Positions 1-8,301 are shown, numbered from the stretch's first letter. The stretch is 15,719 nucleotides of DNA from an uncultured Oscillospiraceae bacterium (GCA_900554335.1 USGT01000011.1:1-15719), one strand, 5' to 3'. Numbers and translations are program-made. The notes: generated by a model from the letters alone, not told the origin.

Positions 1-94
1 ACTTTTTCTCAATATTTTTTCACTTCGTAACTTTTTAACATTTTGTTTCAACATTATTACAAAAATGCCATCAATTTGCAATACATATTTTCGA
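1..94. other. Left-edge intergenic stretch
   Basis: This short AT-rich stretch lies downstream of the lipoprotein gene. I see no convincing hairpin followed by a T tract, so transcription of the long minus-strand operon may not stop here. On the minus strand a weak promoter-like pair is present: TTGCAA at 76-81 and AATAAT at 53-58, with a 17-nt spacer. It could serve a gene beyond the left edge, but the match is poor. Short open frames here are not convincing genes. Confidence 0.4.
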
Positions 95-601
95 TTATCC
101 TTCAAATTCAGCTTCCATTGCCGGATTTTGCGCAGAAATTCTTATTATGTTTCCTTTGTTATTCAAAACGACCTCGCATTCGCTGTTTTCAATCGTTCCT
201 TTATATGTTTTTTCGCCTTCTTCTTGCTTTTTCAAGTTAAAATTTCTTTCTTCGCTGCTAAGAGCGTCCAAAACGTCCATAAAATACTTAACCGCAGCAT
301 TTTGCGGCAAAGGGTCTTTCATATATTGTGCTTGAAGCCCGCCTTGAGTCACTTCAAATTTTCCGCCGTTGCGAGAAATCGTAAAATCTTTCAAATTTTG
401 TGGAGAAGTGAAGCTAACCGTGGTAAGGCCCTCGGGAGAATGAAAAACTTTGAAACTATACTCCGTTTCCTGGGAAGAAATTTTAACGTTGCTTTCAATA
501 TTGGAATCAATTTTAGGAATTTGGCTATCCACTGCGTTTTGGCAACCAGCTAGAAAAAAAGGCGCAGACAAAACACAAAACATAGCAAGAATTTTTTTCA
601 A
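95..601 (-). CDS. Small secreted lipoprotein, unknown function
   Basis: The 168-residue product starts with a classic lipoprotein signal: two lysines after the start, a hydrophobic core, and the lipobox LAGC with the lipidated cysteine at residue 20. The mature part of about 149 residues is polar, lacks further membrane segments and looks beta-rich (alternating hydrophobic residues around 45-110 and 125-165). It is predicted to sit on the outer face of the membrane. I do not recognise the family; a LolA-like fold is only a guess. The start codon is TTG, with AAGGTGA 5 nt upstream, and this site overlaps the stop codon of nnrD. The gene is therefore translationally close-coupled to nnrD as the last visible gene of the operon. 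The link to NAD(P)H repair or acyl-carrier genes is positional only. Confidence 0.85.
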   Translation of the reverse strand: MKKILAMFCVLSAPFFLAGCQNAVDSQIPKIDSNIESNVKISSQETEYSFKVFHSPEGLTTVSFTSPQNLKDFTISRNGGKFEVTQGGLQAQYMKDPLPQNAAVKYFMDVLDALSSEERNFNLKKQEEGEKTYKGTIENSECEVVLNNKGNIIRISAQNPAMEAEFEG

Positions 602-610
602 GAAATCACC

Positions 611-1495
611 TTACAATCCGAAATTCAAAAATATTTCCGGCAGCTTTCTTATAATATCCGTAGGAGTCATTGAAACGCTCGAATAATCTTCTTTGCACAG
701 GTCTCCTGCCAAACCATGAATAAAAACCCCGCAAATTCCTGCGTCAAGAAGCGAAACCCCTTGAGCTGCCAAAGAACCTATAATTCCCGCAAGAACATCT
801 CCGCTGCCGCCTTTTGCCATTCCAACGTTGCCAGTGCTGCTGACAAATACGTTATCATTTTCGTCGCAGATAACGGTTTTCGGGCCTTTTAAAGCTACTA
901 AAACACCATAATTACGGGCGAATTCACTCGCACACTGAATTTTATCTTTCTTGATTTCTTCAATGCTAAGGCCGCTAAGGCGAGACATTTCTTTAAAATG
1001 CGGCGTTAGGATAATTTTGCATTTAGATTCTTTCAATACATCTATATTCTGCGAAACGGCATTTATTCCGTCGGCATCAATAACCAGCGGAATTTCAGAC
1101 TTCCTTATTATTTCATAAACTATCTCCATAGTATTTTCATTAAGGCCAAGGCCAGGGCCGACAACCGCAGCCGTGCAGGAATTAAGCTCCGCTATCATTT
1201 CGCTTAAAGATTCTTTAGTCATGAAGCCTTCTTCATCTTCGCCCGCAATGAAAAACGTGGGTTCAAAATTTTCAATTTTCTTGTAAACTGAGGGCACAGC
1301 GCACGCTTTAATCATTCCAACGCCGGTTTTTATTGCCGCATTTATAACGAACAAAGCCGCTCCGGGCATTTTTTTGCTGCCACAAACTGTGAAAAGCTTG
1401 CCGAAATTTCCTTTGTGAAAATACTCGCATCTTTTTGGGAGTTTATACTTAACCATTTCTTCAGTTACAAGGCTCATGTATTGATATTTTTCCAT
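611..1495 (-). CDS. nnrD: ADP/ATP-dependent NAD(P)H-hydrate dehydratase
   Basis: This enzyme repairs damaged NAD(P)H by dehydrating S-NADHX/NADPHX using ADP or ATP. The 294-residue protein matches the YjeF C-terminal (CARKD) family. It has HKGNFGKLFTVCGS near the N-terminus, then AAIKTGVGM, VVGPGLG, VIDADGIN, ILTPHFKEM, LKGPKTV and the nucleotide-site motif MAKGGSGDVLAGI. It lacks the N-terminal NnrE epimerase domain that many bacteria fuse to it, so an epimerase must be encoded elsewhere if present. A start 51 nt further upstream is possible, but it would overlap acpS. The ATG at 1493-1495 has AAGGAGG at 1502-1508 and aligns with the family N-terminus. It follows acpS by 13 nt and precedes the lipoprotein gene by 9 nt; the acpS-nnrD pairing is common in Firmicutes. 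Confidence 0.95.
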   Translation of the reverse strand: MEKYQYMSLVTEEMVKYKLPKRCEYFHKGNFGKLFTVCGSKKMPGAALFVINAAIKTGVGMIKACAVPSVYKKIENFEPTFFIAGEDEEGFMTKESLSEMIAELNSCTAAVVGPGLGLNENTMEIVYEIIRKSEIPLVIDADGINAVSQNIDVLKESKCKIILTPHFKEMSRLSGLSIEEIKKDKIQCASEFARNYGVLVALKGPKTVICDENDNVFVSSTGNVGMAKGGSGDVLAGIIGSLAAQGVSLLDAGICGVFIHGLAGDLCKEDYSSVSMTPTDIIRKLPEIFLNFGL

Positions 1496-1501
1496 GCTAA
1501 A

Positions 1502-1508
1502 TTCCTCC
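1502..1508 (-). promoter_or_regulatory. RBS that fixes the nnrD start
   Basis: The minus strand reads AAGGAGG here, 6 nt before the ATG at 1493-1495. This favours the 294-residue NnrD over the longer frame that begins at 1546 inside acpS. Confidence 0.85.
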
Positions 1509-1877
1509 TTAATTAATTTTTTCGCACAAAACCACCGCCGAAGCATAATTCTTCGTGTGGGTCAAACTTACCGAGATATTAGCTATCTTATCGCTAAAAA
1601 GTTTTTTCGCGTTTCCTTTTAAAGAGATATATGGCGCGCCGAGGTCATCATGCAGAAGCTCGAGCTCTTTTAATTTAAAACCTCTCACGCCTGTTCCCAT
1701 GGCTTTCGAAAAGGCTTCTTTGGCGCAAAACGCCGCCGCTATGCTTTGGCAAGAGAAATTCTTTTTTTTAAAATAAGATATTTCTTCTTCGCTGAAAACA
1801 AACTTCAAAAAGCCAGGCCTCTTCATAGATTTTTCAATCCTTGAAATTTCGGCCATGTCAATTCCAACCGAAAACAA
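1509..1877 (-). CDS. acpS: Holo-[acyl-carrier-protein] synthase
   Basis: AcpS moves the 4'-phosphopantetheine arm from CoA to a serine on apo-ACP, activating it for fatty-acid synthesis. The 122-residue length is normal for the family. The N-terminal GIDMAEISRI carries the metal-binding Asp7, and FCAKEAFSKAMGTG (about 50-63) carries the catalytic-site Glu54. Later segments LKELELLHDDLGAP and ISVSLTHTKNYASAVV are also typical. The start is TTG: the only well-placed ribosome site, AAGGGGTGAT, lies 3 nt before it, and this start puts the GIDxxE motif at the expected distance. The gene starts 15 nt after recG stops, and its ribosome site abuts the recG stop codon. It sits two genes away from the fatty-acid-kinase-like gene, so lipid functions cluster here, though loosely. 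Confidence 0.95.
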   Translation of the reverse strand: MFSVGIDMAEISRIEKSMKRPGFLKFVFSEEEISYFKKKNFSCQSIAAAFCAKEAFSKAMGTGVRGFKLKELELLHDDLGAPYISLKGNAKKLFSDKIANISVSLTHTKNYASAVVLCEKIN

Positions 1878-1892
1878 AAAATCACCCCTTAG

Positions 1893-3899
1893 CTAGAAAA
1901 TTATTTTGCCGTCATTATTTTGAATTTTTTCAAGTTTATCTTTTATTTTCGCAAATTCAGGCTCATCAATAAGCTCAAAAAACTCACCTGCAAATTCCTG
2001 AGCTTTTTTAACAACTGGCATATCTTCAAATTTAGTCACCATTTTTATGTTCGGAACTCCATGCTGGTTCACGCCGAAAAAGTCCCCAGGGCCCCTAATT
2101 TCCAGGTCTTCTTGCGAAAGATAAAAGCCATCTGAAGAATTTTTCATGGCCGAAAATCTTCTTGCGGATTCTTTGCCTTTTGAATCCGAAACCAAAATGC
2201 AATAAGATTTTTTGCTTCCGCGGCCGACTCTTCCTCTGAGCTGATGAAGCTGCGAAATGCCAAATCTTTCGGCGTTTTCAATGACCATAACCGTTGCATT
2301 GGGCACATCTATCCCAACTTCTATGACGGTGGTGGAAATAAGCACTTTTATTTTTTCTTCAATAAACTCTTTCATTATAGAGTCTTTCTCGGCAGGCTTC
2401 ATTTTGCCGTGGAGAATGCAAACATCTTCACCTTTAAAGCCGTAGTCAAGGAGCATCTGCCTGCAAGTTTCAACGTCAAGAACATCATTTTCGTTTTCTT
2501 CGATGCTAGCGCAAACAATATAAACCTGCTCGCCATTTGAAATGGCATTGCTCAAAAAACCGTACATTCTCGCGCGTTTATCAGTAGTGATTCTAAAAGT
2601 GTCAATCTTCTGCCTGCCGGGCAAAACCGAGTTTAAAACTGAAATATCAAGGTCACCGTAAACTATCATCGCGAGACTTCTTGGAATCGGCGTAGCGGAC
2701 ATAACCAGAACATGAGGCGCATCGCCTTTTTCGGCTAGTTTGCCTCTTTGATTAACCCCAAACCTATGCTGTTCATCAGTTATTATGAATCCCAAATTTT
2801 TAAATGCGAGATTATCCGAAATTATTGCGTGCGTGCCAACAACAACGTCGGCAATTCCAAGAGCGGCATTTTCATAGGCGTTTCGTTTGGCTTTAGCTCT
2901 CATTGAGCCACAAATTAGCTCGGTTTTAACGTTTAAATCCTTAAAAAAGTCTTTTAGTGTTTCAAAGTGTTGCGTTGCCAGAAGCTCAGTCGGCGCCATG
3001 AAAGCCACTTGGTAGCCATTTTTAACAACGGAATATGCAATTGCTGCGGCTGTAACGGTCTTGCCTGAACCAACATCACCCTGCAAAAGCCTGTTCATCG
3101 AAAGGCCTTGCATATCATTAAGGCACTCCGAAACAACTTTTCTTTGCTCATCGGTTATTTTAAAAGGAAGCTTCGCGTAAAATTCCTCGGAATAATCATT
3201 TTTAATTACAACTTTGCTTTTTTGCCTAGCCTGCTTTTTAAGTGACTTCATGCTCAAATGATAAAAGAAAAATTCTTCGAAAATAAGCCGTCTCCTTGCC
3301 GCCTGGAGCGATTCTAAATCGCTCGGGAAGTGAATATTTCTAACAGCAAAAGAAATCTTGCAAAGATCTTTTTCTTTTAAAATTTTTTCAGGGAAAATAT
3401 CAGCCGGGTAATTTTTCGGGACTAAATCAAAAGCGTTTTTGACAAGCGACGCAATTTTTTTCGAAGTAAGCCCCTTGCAAAGCGAATAAACAGGAACTAA
3501 ATCTTGGCCCCATTCTTTTATTTTCGGGGAAAGCATCTGATATTTTCCGTTATTAACAGTAACAGCGCCAAGCAAAACGTATTCGCTGCCAATTTTCAGC
3601 TTTTCATAAGAATATTTTGAATTAAAAAAAATGATTTCCAAACCATCCGTACCGTCAGAAGCGGCAAGCCTATAAATAAACCTACCGCTTTTTAACATTG
3701 AAGGAAAAAACTTCGAAATCACTTTAATTTTCACGCAGGAAATCTTCCTGCCTTTTGCAAATTGAATTGTAGTCGGGTTACTGAAATTTTCGTAAGAACG
3801 AGGGTAAAAATCAATCAAATCTTTAACTGTGTTTATATTTAAACTCCGAAGAAGCAGCGCCGTTTTGGCGCCAACTCCTTTCAAACTCTCGATATCCAT
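1893..3899 (-). CDS. recG: ATP-dependent DNA helicase RecG
   Basis: RecG is a branch-migrating superfamily 2 helicase that regresses stalled replication forks and processes Holliday junctions. The 668-residue protein has an N-terminal helix-hairpin-like segment (ESLKGVGAKTALLL), an OB-fold wedge domain (about 45-135), and two RecA-like domains. Motif I GDVGSGKT is near residues 274-281. Motif Ia is MAPTELLA, motif II DEQH with the RecG signature RFGV is near 375, motif III is SATPIPRS, and motif VI is QLRGRVGRG in the last third. A TTG 12 nt upstream is in frame. I prefer the ATG at 3897-3899 because TGGAGGT (3904-3910) is spaced for it and overlaps the TTG. The gene lies 14 nt behind the fakA-like gene; yloV-recG adjacency is familiar in Firmicutes. 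Confidence 0.97.
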   Translation of the reverse strand: MDIESLKGVGAKTALLLRSLNINTVKDLIDFYPRSYENFSNPTTIQFAKGRKISCVKIKVISKFFPSMLKSGRFIYRLAASDGTDGLEIIFFNSKYSYEKLKIGSEYVLLGAVTVNNGKYQMLSPKIKEWGQDLVPVYSLCKGLTSKKIASLVKNAFDLVPKNYPADIFPEKILKEKDLCKISFAVRNIHFPSDLESLQAARRRLIFEEFFFYHLSMKSLKKQARQKSKVVIKNDYSEEFYAKLPFKITDEQRKVVSECLNDMQGLSMNRLLQGDVGSGKTVTAAAIAYSVVKNGYQVAFMAPTELLATQHFETLKDFFKDLNVKTELICGSMRAKAKRNAYENAALGIADVVVGTHAIISDNLAFKNLGFIITDEQHRFGVNQRGKLAEKGDAPHVLVMSATPIPRSLAMIVYGDLDISVLNSVLPGRQKIDTFRITTDKRARMYGFLSNAISNGEQVYIVCASIEENENDVLDVETCRQMLLDYGFKGEDVCILHGKMKPAEKDSIMKEFIEEKIKVLISTTVIEVGIDVPNATVMVIENAERFGISQLHQLRGRVGRGSKKSYCILVSDSKGKESARRFSAMKNSSDGFYLSQEDLEIRGPGDFFGVNQHGVPNIKMVTKFEDMPVVKKAQEFAGEFFELIDEPEFAKIKDKLEKIQNNDGKIIF

Positions 3900-3903
3900 C
3901 AAG

Positions 3904-3910
3904 ACCTCCA
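3904..3910 (-). promoter_or_regulatory. RBS that fixes the recG start
   Basis: The minus strand reads TGGAGGT with 4 nt before the ATG at 3899. The upstream in-frame TTG (3909-3911) falls inside this ribosome site, which argues against its use. Confidence 0.8.
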
Positions 3911-3913
3911 AAA

Positions 3914-5581
3914 TTACTCAACCGACAAAATGAAATGATAAATAGGTTGCTGGCCGTTTACTAAATTAATCTCGACCGCTCCTTTAAGCGATGTTTCAAC
4001 CATACTCTTGACCATTTGAGCCTGCTGGAGGCTAATGCTCTCGCCATATATTATGGTAATGAACTCAGAATTCTTGTCAGCCATTGACTTCACGAGTTTA
4101 ACGGCGCATTTAACAGGATCTTTACCGCTGAAAACAAGCTTTCCATCCGAAAGAGCTAAAATATCGTTTTCTCTTATTTTAATTCCGCCGAATTCAGAGT
4201 CTCTCGCTGCGAAAGTTATTTGGCCTGTTTTAACTCTTGCCATTGCGCTCGTCATAGCGTTTAAATTTTCTTCTGCGCTAAGGCCAGCGTCAAAAGAAAG
4301 CATAGCGGAAATTCCCTGAGGAATCGTTTTGCTTGGAATTATTATAACGACTCTGTCTTTAACAAGCGAAACTGCCTGCTGAGCCGACATAATAATGTTT
4401 TTATTATTCGGGAAAACATAAACAGTTTTTGCCGGAGTTGCCAAAATTGCTTGAACAATCTTGTCGGTGCTTGGGTTCATTGTTTGGCCGCCGCTTATAA
4501 CGTTATTGCAGCCAATTTCTTTGAAAAGGTTAACAACGCCGTCTCCTGCACCAACTGCAACGAAACCGAACTCTTCTTCAGGGTCTTTCGGAGTGAATAC
4601 TTCTGTTTTTTCTTCTTTATGAAGTTTTTCGCGCTGAGCCTCGGCTGCAAGCCTGTGTTGCTCTTTCATGTTTTCAATTTTAACAGTTAAAAACTGGCCG
4701 AACTTAATGCCTTCTTGCAAAACTTTACCCGGGTTTTCGGTGTGAACATGAACTTTAATGATTTCATCATCATCAACCACGACAACACAATCCCCGATTC
4801 TTTGAAGCTTCGCTTTTAATTTTGCAGGAGGAGTTTTGCAAAGCCTGCTTCTTTTAACTATGAACTCAGTGCAGTAAGTGAAGGTGATGTCTCCATCGAA
4901 TTCCGCTGCAGCATTTTTGAAAACATCGTCAGATTCAATGCTTTGAGCAGAAGTGTCGCAATCAATGATAACATCGTCTTTGAAAACCGAAAGCATGCCT
5001 TCGAAAATAAGGCAAAGGCCCTTGCCGCCAGCATCAACTACGCCGGCTTTTTTAAGCACAGGCAAAAGCTCAGGGGTGGTTTCAAGCGCATCTTTCGCAC
5101 CTTTGCAAACTTGCTCCCAAACGATTTTAACGTCGTTGCTAACGCTCGAGATTTCTTTGCCTTTTTCAAAAGCTTTTCTCGCAACTGTGAGCATAGTTCC
5201 TTCCATAGGCTTGCTAACAGCTTGGTAAGCACCTTGAACGCCGATTTCAAGCGCATTTATAAGGTCAACGCCCGTTAAACTTTCAGACTCCCCAAAAAGC
5301 TTGTTAAAACCCCTAAAAAGAATCGAAAGAATAACGCCGGAATTTCCTCTTGCTCCACGAAGCAAATTAGGAACGAAATTTTTAATAACTTCGCCGGTAG
5401 TAACATCTTCAGGCAAATCAGCAATCGCTTTTGAACCCGAAGAAATTGTCATTGACATGTTCGTTCCGGTGTCTCCGTCAGGAACAGGGAAAATATTAAG
5501 CTCATTGACGTGTTCTTTATTTTTAATAATGTTGTTAGCACCCGAAATAAGTGCATTTTTTAAACGTAAACCATTTAACAA
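3914..5581 (-). CDS. fakA: DAK2/DegV-fold kinase, FakA/YloV family
   Basis: The 555-residue protein has the full YloV/FakA architecture. An N-terminal DAK2 kinase domain (about 1-205) carries the metal and nucleotide motif DGDTGTNM at 35-42, plus RGARGNSGVILS and VDAGGKGL. A middle domain contains DCVVVVDDDEIIKVHVHTENPG. The C-terminal DegV-like part starts around EFGFVAVGAGDGV and includes ISGGQTMNPST. In Staphylococcus aureus, FakA supplies ATP to phosphorylate fatty acids held by separate FakB proteins, and the acyl-phosphates feed phospholipid synthesis. No FakB gene is visible here. The start is TTG with AAGGAG about 10 nt upstream, and no other start lies close by. It follows ymdB by 27 nt, the widest gap in the operon. 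The family assignment is firm; the fatty-acid substrate is inferred from homologues. Confidence 0.92.
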   Translation of the reverse strand: MLNGLRLKNALISGANNIIKNKEHVNELNIFPVPDGDTGTNMSMTISSGSKAIADLPEDVTTGEVIKNFVPNLLRGARGNSGVILSILFRGFNKLFGESESLTGVDLINALEIGVQGAYQAVSKPMEGTMLTVARKAFEKGKEISSVSNDVKIVWEQVCKGAKDALETTPELLPVLKKAGVVDAGGKGLCLIFEGMLSVFKDDVIIDCDTSAQSIESDDVFKNAAAEFDGDITFTYCTEFIVKRSRLCKTPPAKLKAKLQRIGDCVVVVDDDEIIKVHVHTENPGKVLQEGIKFGQFLTVKIENMKEQHRLAAEAQREKLHKEEKTEVFTPKDPEEEFGFVAVGAGDGVVNLFKEIGCNNVISGGQTMNPSTDKIVQAILATPAKTVYVFPNNKNIIMSAQQAVSLVKDRVVIIIPSKTIPQGISAMLSFDAGLSAEENLNAMTSAMARVKTGQITFAARDSEFGGIKIRENDILALSDGKLVFSGKDPVKCAVKLVKSMADKNSEFITIIYGESISLQQAQMVKSMVETSLKGAVEINLVNGQQPIYHFILSVE

Positions 5582-5608
5582 TCTAACACAGCTCCTTAAT
5601 TACGAAAA

Positions 5609-6382
5609 TCATATTACTCTAAATCTTTCAACATTTTTAGTCTTACCGCTTTGTTCATCAATGTCAAAAATAACACATTCCATTTTGCATGGCCCAAAAG
5701 CATTCTCAAACCTCGTTGGAATTTTGCACCTCATTCTTTTTATTGAAAGCTCTTTTTTAACTCCTAAAACGGACTCTATAGCCCCCGTCATTCCAACATC
5801 TGTTATATATCCCGTTGACCTTGGCAAAATTTCTTCGTCGGAAGTTTGAACATGAGTGTGCGTCCCGAAAAATGCTGAAATTCTGCCGTCAAGATAATAA
5901 CCAAGTGCTCTTTTTTCAGCGGTTGCTTCAGCGTGGAAATCAACTATTTTAATCGGGCAATCGCTGCATTTGCTTATGGCTTCGTCCGCAGCTTCGAACG
6001 GCGACCTTAAACTTTCAAGGTAAACAACCCCAAGCAAATTTATAACTGCTACTTTGATTCCTTTAATATCAACCTTGCAATAGCCAACACCAGGCGTGGT
6101 TGCGGGAGGATAGTTATAAGGCCTTGTGATCCTCCTGTTGCTGCTTAAAAACGGGAAGATTTCTCTTCTTCTAAACGAATGATTCCCCCCTGTTATAACG
6201 TCCACGCCATTTTCAAGAAGCGATGAGGCAACAGCCGGCAAAATTCCATTTCCTTCAGCTGAATTTTCGGCATTCGCAATTACCATGTCAATTTCATGCT
6301 CGCGCTTAAACTGCGTAAGCCTTGACCTGACAAAATCAGTGCCGTTTTTGCCGACTATATCTCCTATCGCAAGAATTCTCAT
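5609..6382 (-). CDS. ymdB: Metallophosphoesterase YmdB (TIGR00282 family)
   Basis: YmdB is a cytoplasmic dimetal phosphoesterase. In Bacillus subtilis it hydrolyses 2',3'-cyclic nucleotides and influences biofilm and sporulation decisions. The 257-residue product keeps the whole active site at the same residue numbers as the Bacillus enzyme: Asp8 in GDIVGK, Glu39-Asn40 in ANAENSAEG, Asn67-His68 in GGNHSF, His150 in DFHAEATAEK, and His175/His177 in GTHTHVQT. One small difference is Phe where the family usually has Trp after GNHT/S. The ATG has AAGGAG about 9 nt upstream. It starts 12 nt after rny ends. The rny-ymdB pair is widely conserved in Firmicutes, which suggests joint control of RNA turnover and its cyclic nucleotide by-products. 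Confidence 0.95.
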   Translation of the reverse strand: MRILAIGDIVGKNGTDFVRSRLTQFKREHEIDMVIANAENSAEGNGILPAVASSLLENGVDVITGGNHSFRRREIFPFLSSNRRITRPYNYPPATTPGVGYCKVDIKGIKVAVINLLGVVYLESLRSPFEAADEAISKCSDCPIKIVDFHAEATAEKRALGYYLDGRISAFFGTHTHVQTSDEEILPRSTGYITDVGMTGAIESVLGVKKELSIKRMRCKIPTRFENAFGPCKMECVIFDIDEQSGKTKNVERFRVI

Positions 6383-6394
6383 AGAAACATCTCC

Positions 6395-7930
6395 TTATTT
6401 TGCGTAATCTATCGCACGGCTTTCTCTTATTATGCTCACTTTTATCTGACCTGGGTAATCAAGCTCTGCTTCAATTTTTTTGCACATGCTCCTTGCAAGA
6501 GGAATCATGTTTTCGTCTTCAACCGCTTCGGGTTTAACCATTACCCTTACTTCTCTTCCAGCTTGAATCGCAAAGCAATTTCTAACCCCTGCGAAAGAAG
6601 AAACCAAAGATTCAAGTTTTTCAAGGCGCCTTATGTAATTTTCAGGGTTTTCGCGTCTTGCACCGGGCCTTGCGGCTGAGGCTGTGTCTGCAGCTTGCAA
6701 AATAAATTCGAGCGGAGTTTTCGGTTCAACGTCTCCATGGTGAGCATTCACAGCGTGGATAACAGCTTCGTTTTCTTTGTATTTTTTAAGAACATTAACA
6801 CCAAGCTCAATGTGCGAGCCTTCGCTTTCGTGGTCAAGAGCCTTGCCGATGTCATGAAGAAGCCCTGCACGAACCGCTAAAGAGTAATCTATTCCAAGCT
6901 CTGAAGCCATAGCGCCGCAAAGGTAAGCCACTTCAACCGAATGATTCAAAACGTTTTGGCCGTAGCTAGTTCTGTATTTAAGTCTTCCAAGAAGTTTAAT
7001 AAGCTCATGGTGCATGTTGTTAATTCCAAGTTCTATTACAACTCTTTGGCCTTCTTCTTTAATGTCTCTTTCAACGTCTTCCCTGGCTTTTTCAACCATT
7101 TCTTCAATTTTCGCCGGGTGAATTCTTCCGTCAGCGACTAATCTTTCAAGCGCAATTCTTGCAATTTCACGTCTGATTGGTTCAAACGAAGAAAGAGTAA
7201 TAGTTTCGGGCGTATCGTCAATTATAAGGTCAACACCAGTCAAGCTCTCAATGGACCTTATATTCCTTCCTTCTCTTCCAATTATTCTTCCTTTCATGTC
7301 ATCGCTCGGAAGCGCAACGACTGAAATAGTAGCTTCTGAAATATAGTCGCAAGCGCATTTTTGAACCGCAACCGAAAGAATATCCCTGGCTTTTTTCTCG
7401 CATTCTTCGCGAAGATTTTGCTCATGAAGGCTTATTCTTACGGCTTTTTCATGCGTTAGTTCATCTTCAAGATTTTCAAGCAAAAAGCTTTTAGCCTGAG
7501 CGCTCGTCATGCCCGAAATTTTTTCAAGCATTTCAAACTGGCTTTTCTTCACCGCTTCAGCTTGCTTATATTGCTCTTCAATTTCTTTTTCTTTTTTCAA
7601 AATGTTTTTTTCTTGAAGCTCGAGGTTTTCGGTTTTTCTGTCAAGATTTTCTTCTTTTTGAACCACTCTTCGTTCTTGCCTTTGGATGTCTTTCCTGCGT
7701 TCTGAAAGTTCTTTTTCAGTTTCGGACCTAAACTTTTGAACCTCTTCTTTTCCTTCAAGAACAACTTCTTTTTTCTTAGTTTCAGCAAGCTCTTTTGCAA
7801 CTTCCATGATTCTGGAAGCTTCTTCTTCAGCCGAGGAAATCATTTTTTCAGCCTGAAGTTTCCTGTAGGTAACTCCAAGCAAAAACGCCGCTACAGCGCA
7901 GATAATTCCTACTATTATTAACATTCCCAA
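6395..7930 (-). CDS. rny: Ribonuclease Y
   Basis: RNase Y is the membrane-bound endoribonuclease that starts mRNA decay in many Firmicutes. The 511-residue protein has one N-terminal membrane helix (about 2-21), then a long charged coiled coil rich in Glu, Lys, Arg and Gln (about 30-185). A KH RNA-binding domain follows, with GRIIGREGRN at 214-223, and then an HD phosphohydrolase domain with His330 and the metal-binding His359-Asp360 in LLHDIGKALDHE. Length and order match the family. The start is probably TTG at 7928-7930: AGGAGGT (7941-7947) is 10 nt from it but 16 nt from the ATG two codons later. It is the first gene of the long operon. Its promoter lies about 200 nt upstream, leaving an unusually long leader. 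Confidence 0.97.
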   Translation of the reverse strand: MGMLIIVGIICAVAAFLLGVTYRKLQAEKMISSAEEEASRIMEVAKELAETKKKEVVLEGKEEVQKFRSETEKELSERRKDIQRQERRVVQKEENLDRKTENLELQEKNILKKEKEIEEQYKQAEAVKKSQFEMLEKISGMTSAQAKSFLLENLEDELTHEKAVRISLHEQNLREECEKKARDILSVAVQKCACDYISEATISVVALPSDDMKGRIIGREGRNIRSIESLTGVDLIIDDTPETITLSSFEPIRREIARIALERLVADGRIHPAKIEEMVEKAREDVERDIKEEGQRVVIELGINNMHHELIKLLGRLKYRTSYGQNVLNHSVEVAYLCGAMASELGIDYSLAVRAGLLHDIGKALDHESEGSHIELGVNVLKKYKENEAVIHAVNAHHGDVEPKTPLEFILQAADTASAARPGARRENPENYIRRLEKLESLVSSFAGVRNCFAIQAGREVRVMVKPEAVEDENMIPLARSMCKKIEAELDYPGQIKVSIIRESRAIDYAK

Positions 7931-7940
7931 ATTTTATTTT

Positions 7941-7947
7941 ACCTCCT
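7941..7947 (-). promoter_or_regulatory. RBS of rny, favouring the TTG start
   Basis: The minus strand reads AGGAGGT. It is 10 nt from the TTG at 7928-7930 and 16 nt from the ATG at 7922-7924, so the TTG is better spaced. Confidence 0.7.
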
Positions 7948-8135
7948 ATTTTAAAAATTTTATTGTAAGAAAATTCGTCTTTCTTAAAAACATCTGCTTT
8001 ATTCTTAAAAGCAAAATAGAGCGTGTAATTCTAATATATATTTTTATAAATCTATGATTAATTTCAAAAAATGTATGCTTAAATACAAATAAAGCAAAAA
8101 TTCGAAAGATAAATATGTCAAATTTCTTCAATGTA

Positions 8136-8165
8136 ATTTTAGTACATATCAAAGTGGTGTGTCAA
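8136..8165 (-). promoter_or_regulatory. Sigma-A promoter of the rny operon
   Basis: On the minus strand a perfect TTGACA (8160-8165) is followed after 18 nt by TAAAAT (8136-8141). Transcription would start near 8129, giving about 200 nt of leader before the rny start codon. All seven downstream genes are closely spaced and could depend on this promoter. Confidence 0.7.
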
Positions 8166-8243
8166 GAATATATAAATTATACTGAGTTTTGAAATTTTAA
8201 AGAATTTATGCAATTTTTCTTAGCAAAAATTTGTACAAGGTAC

Positions 8244-8272
8244 TTGAAAAAAAGTATTCTTAATGTTATAGT
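8244..8272 (+). promoter_or_regulatory. Sigma-A promoter of the secG operon
   Basis: TTGAAA (8244-8249) and TATAGT (8267-8272) are separated by 17 nt. Transcription would start near 8279, about 38 nt before the first gene. The -35 box partly overlaps a short inverted repeat CAAG-GTA-CTTG (8236-8246), which is too small to call an operator. Confidence 0.8.
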
Positions 8273-8301
8273 GAACATAGAAGAGGTTAAAATTAATTTT
8301 T

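Noticed and set aside
65..553. Open frame of 162 codons on the plus strand
   Set aside because: It is antisense to the lipoprotein gene, which has a signal peptide, lipobox and ribosome site. The antisense translation has no recognisable domain.
611..1546. Longer NnrD start at 1546
   Set aside because: It would extend 38 nt into acpS with no ribosome site, whereas AAGGAGG is ideally placed for the ATG at 1495.
7946..8152. Open frame of 68 codons on the minus strand upstream of rny
   Set aside because: It lies in a very AT-rich leader, has no ribosome site, overlaps the rny promoter region, and its translation is low-complexity Phe/Ile/Lys-rich.
8231..8246. Overlapping palindromes TTGTACAA and CAAG-GTA-CTTG next to the secG-operon promoter
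   Set aside because: The arms are too short to support an operator, and there is no regulator gene nearby to connect to them.
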